Shown here: in pieces, positions 63,446 through 64,000 of the stretch
How the letters are laid out: the number at the start of each line of letters is the position of its first letter
How positions within the stretch are numbered: the stretch's first letter is position 1
Origin: Streptomyces solicavernae
GTDB lineage: Bacteria; Actinomycetota; Actinomycetes; Streptomycetales; Streptomycetaceae
Reading direction: 5' to 3'
DNA: 64,000 nt
NCBI RefSeq assembly: GCF_029968095.1
Contig: NZ_JASCIR010000001.1
Location: 186,001-250,000, forward strand
Program-made: the position numbers and the translations under genes
Notes under the pieces: generated by a model
What the model saw: only the letters and a program-made list of their open reading frames with translations
Database searches by the model: none
Told to the model about the DNA's origin: nothing

Positions 63446-64000
63446 GTGCATGGCCGTGGCGGGGAATATGCGGCACGCAGGGCGCGCCACACGACCACCA
63501 TCGTCGCCGCGACGTTCGCGGGCGGTGTCCTGCTGGCCGGTGACCGCCGGGTCACGATGGGCAACGCCCTCGCGCACCGCGAGTACGAGAAGGTCTTCCC
63601 GCCTACGAGTGCTCCGCCGTCGGCATCGCCGGTACGGCTGGCCCCTCTTGGCGGGCTACGACCTGGACAAGAGGGTCGGGCGCATCTTCTCGTACGACGT
63701 CACGGGCGTCCGGACCGAGGAGAAGGGTTTCGCCGCCATCGGATCCGGATCGTTCTACGCCCGAGGCTCCCTGTAGAAGCGCTACCGGGACGGCATGGAC
63801 GAGCGTGAGGTCGTCACAACGGCCGTGCAGGCGCTGTACGACGACTCGGCCACCGGCGGTCCCGATCTGACCCGCCGCCTGTCACCGAGGACGGCTACCG
63901 GCGGGTCCCCGACAGCGAGGTCGCCGAATTCGCGCCGGCCGTGGTGGACCGGCGCCACGAGGCACCCAACGGCCGGCAGACACCGGTTCGCGTCATGGCA
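63446..64000 (+). pseudogene. prcB: degenerate 20S proteasome beta subunit (PrcB), runs off the window
   Basis: The N-terminal segment [20 protein letters not shown] (63500-63560) matches the mature PrcB start with the catalytic Thr and Lys-region Asp-Arg-Arg. [13 protein letters not shown] continues in a second frame. About 50-60 codons are then missing before [20 protein letters not shown] in a third frame. A TAG (63774-63776) interrupts after FYARGSL, and VTEDGYRRVPDSEVAEF follows in yet another frame. Several independent lesions show a dead copy. Confidence 0.85.

Overview
The window is Streptomyces chromosome. It has very high GC with strongly GC-biased third codon positions, many ATGA/GTGA-coupled genes, CrgA, class E sortases, an FHA/PstP/RodA/PBP/PknB cell-division block and a type II polyketide cluster. 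The left ~40 kb looks like conserved core. I place it near the replication origin from memory of gene order in model Streptomyces, not from anything in the window. The right ~21 kb looks like an inserted specialised-metabolism island.

Left part (1-20 kb). A branched-chain 2-oxoacid dehydrogenase operon (E1alpha, E1beta, E2; E2 cut by the window edge) is divergent from an Lrp-type regulator. Next come phenylacetate genes: a TetR regulator coupled to a 3-hydroxyacyl-CoA dehydrogenase, divergent paaN, and further on paaABCDE. An rRNA/tRNA methyltransferase, an HTTM membrane protein and a DUF5819 protein sit between paaN and paaA. The same 14-bp palindrome (ACCG-N2-CG-N2-CGGT) precedes paaN and paaA, and a near match precedes the Lrp gene, so the TetR protein is probably PaaR. 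An acyl-CoA dehydrogenase behind a KstR-type box, a rhodanese, a J-domain-like protein and a DUF2252 protein follow.

Middle (20-43 kb). After a tRNA-Leu(CAG), a plus-strand run fhaA-fhaB-pstP-rodA-pbpA-pknB controls wall growth by Ser/Thr phosphorylation. It converges at a 20-bp-stem terminator on a minus-strand group with three class E sortases, a pabA-type amidotransferase, a small membrane protein and DUF881. crgA, a DnaA-box-rich intergenic region, a rhomboid protease, a cyclophilin and DUF5324 follow. Then comes a SigK/RskA-like sigma/anti-sigma pair with a fasciclin lipoprotein and a membrane molybdopterin oxidoreductase, a grouping that recalls the mycobacterial SigK regulon.

Right part (42.4-64 kb). 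A frameshifted CorA tail marks the left edge and a broken proteasome beta-subunit gene marks the right edge of a type II PKS cluster. A long minus-strand operon (60.4 to 44.9 kb) encodes a malonyltransferase, a flavin halogenase-type enzyme, an amidohydrolase, a Dabb protein, an SDR, an O-methyltransferase, KSalpha, CLF, ACP, an SRPBCC aromatase/cyclase, a PF04199-type cyclase, a TIGR03086-BioA fusion, a CrtI-like oxidoreductase, a methyltransferase and an antiporter. A P450 and an MFS exporter are divergent at one end. A phosphopantetheinyl transferase, a VOC protein and a MarR regulator lie at the other. The set suggests a chlorinated, methylated aromatic polyketide; I cannot name the product. 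Two genes contain TTA codons, which suggests bldA control.
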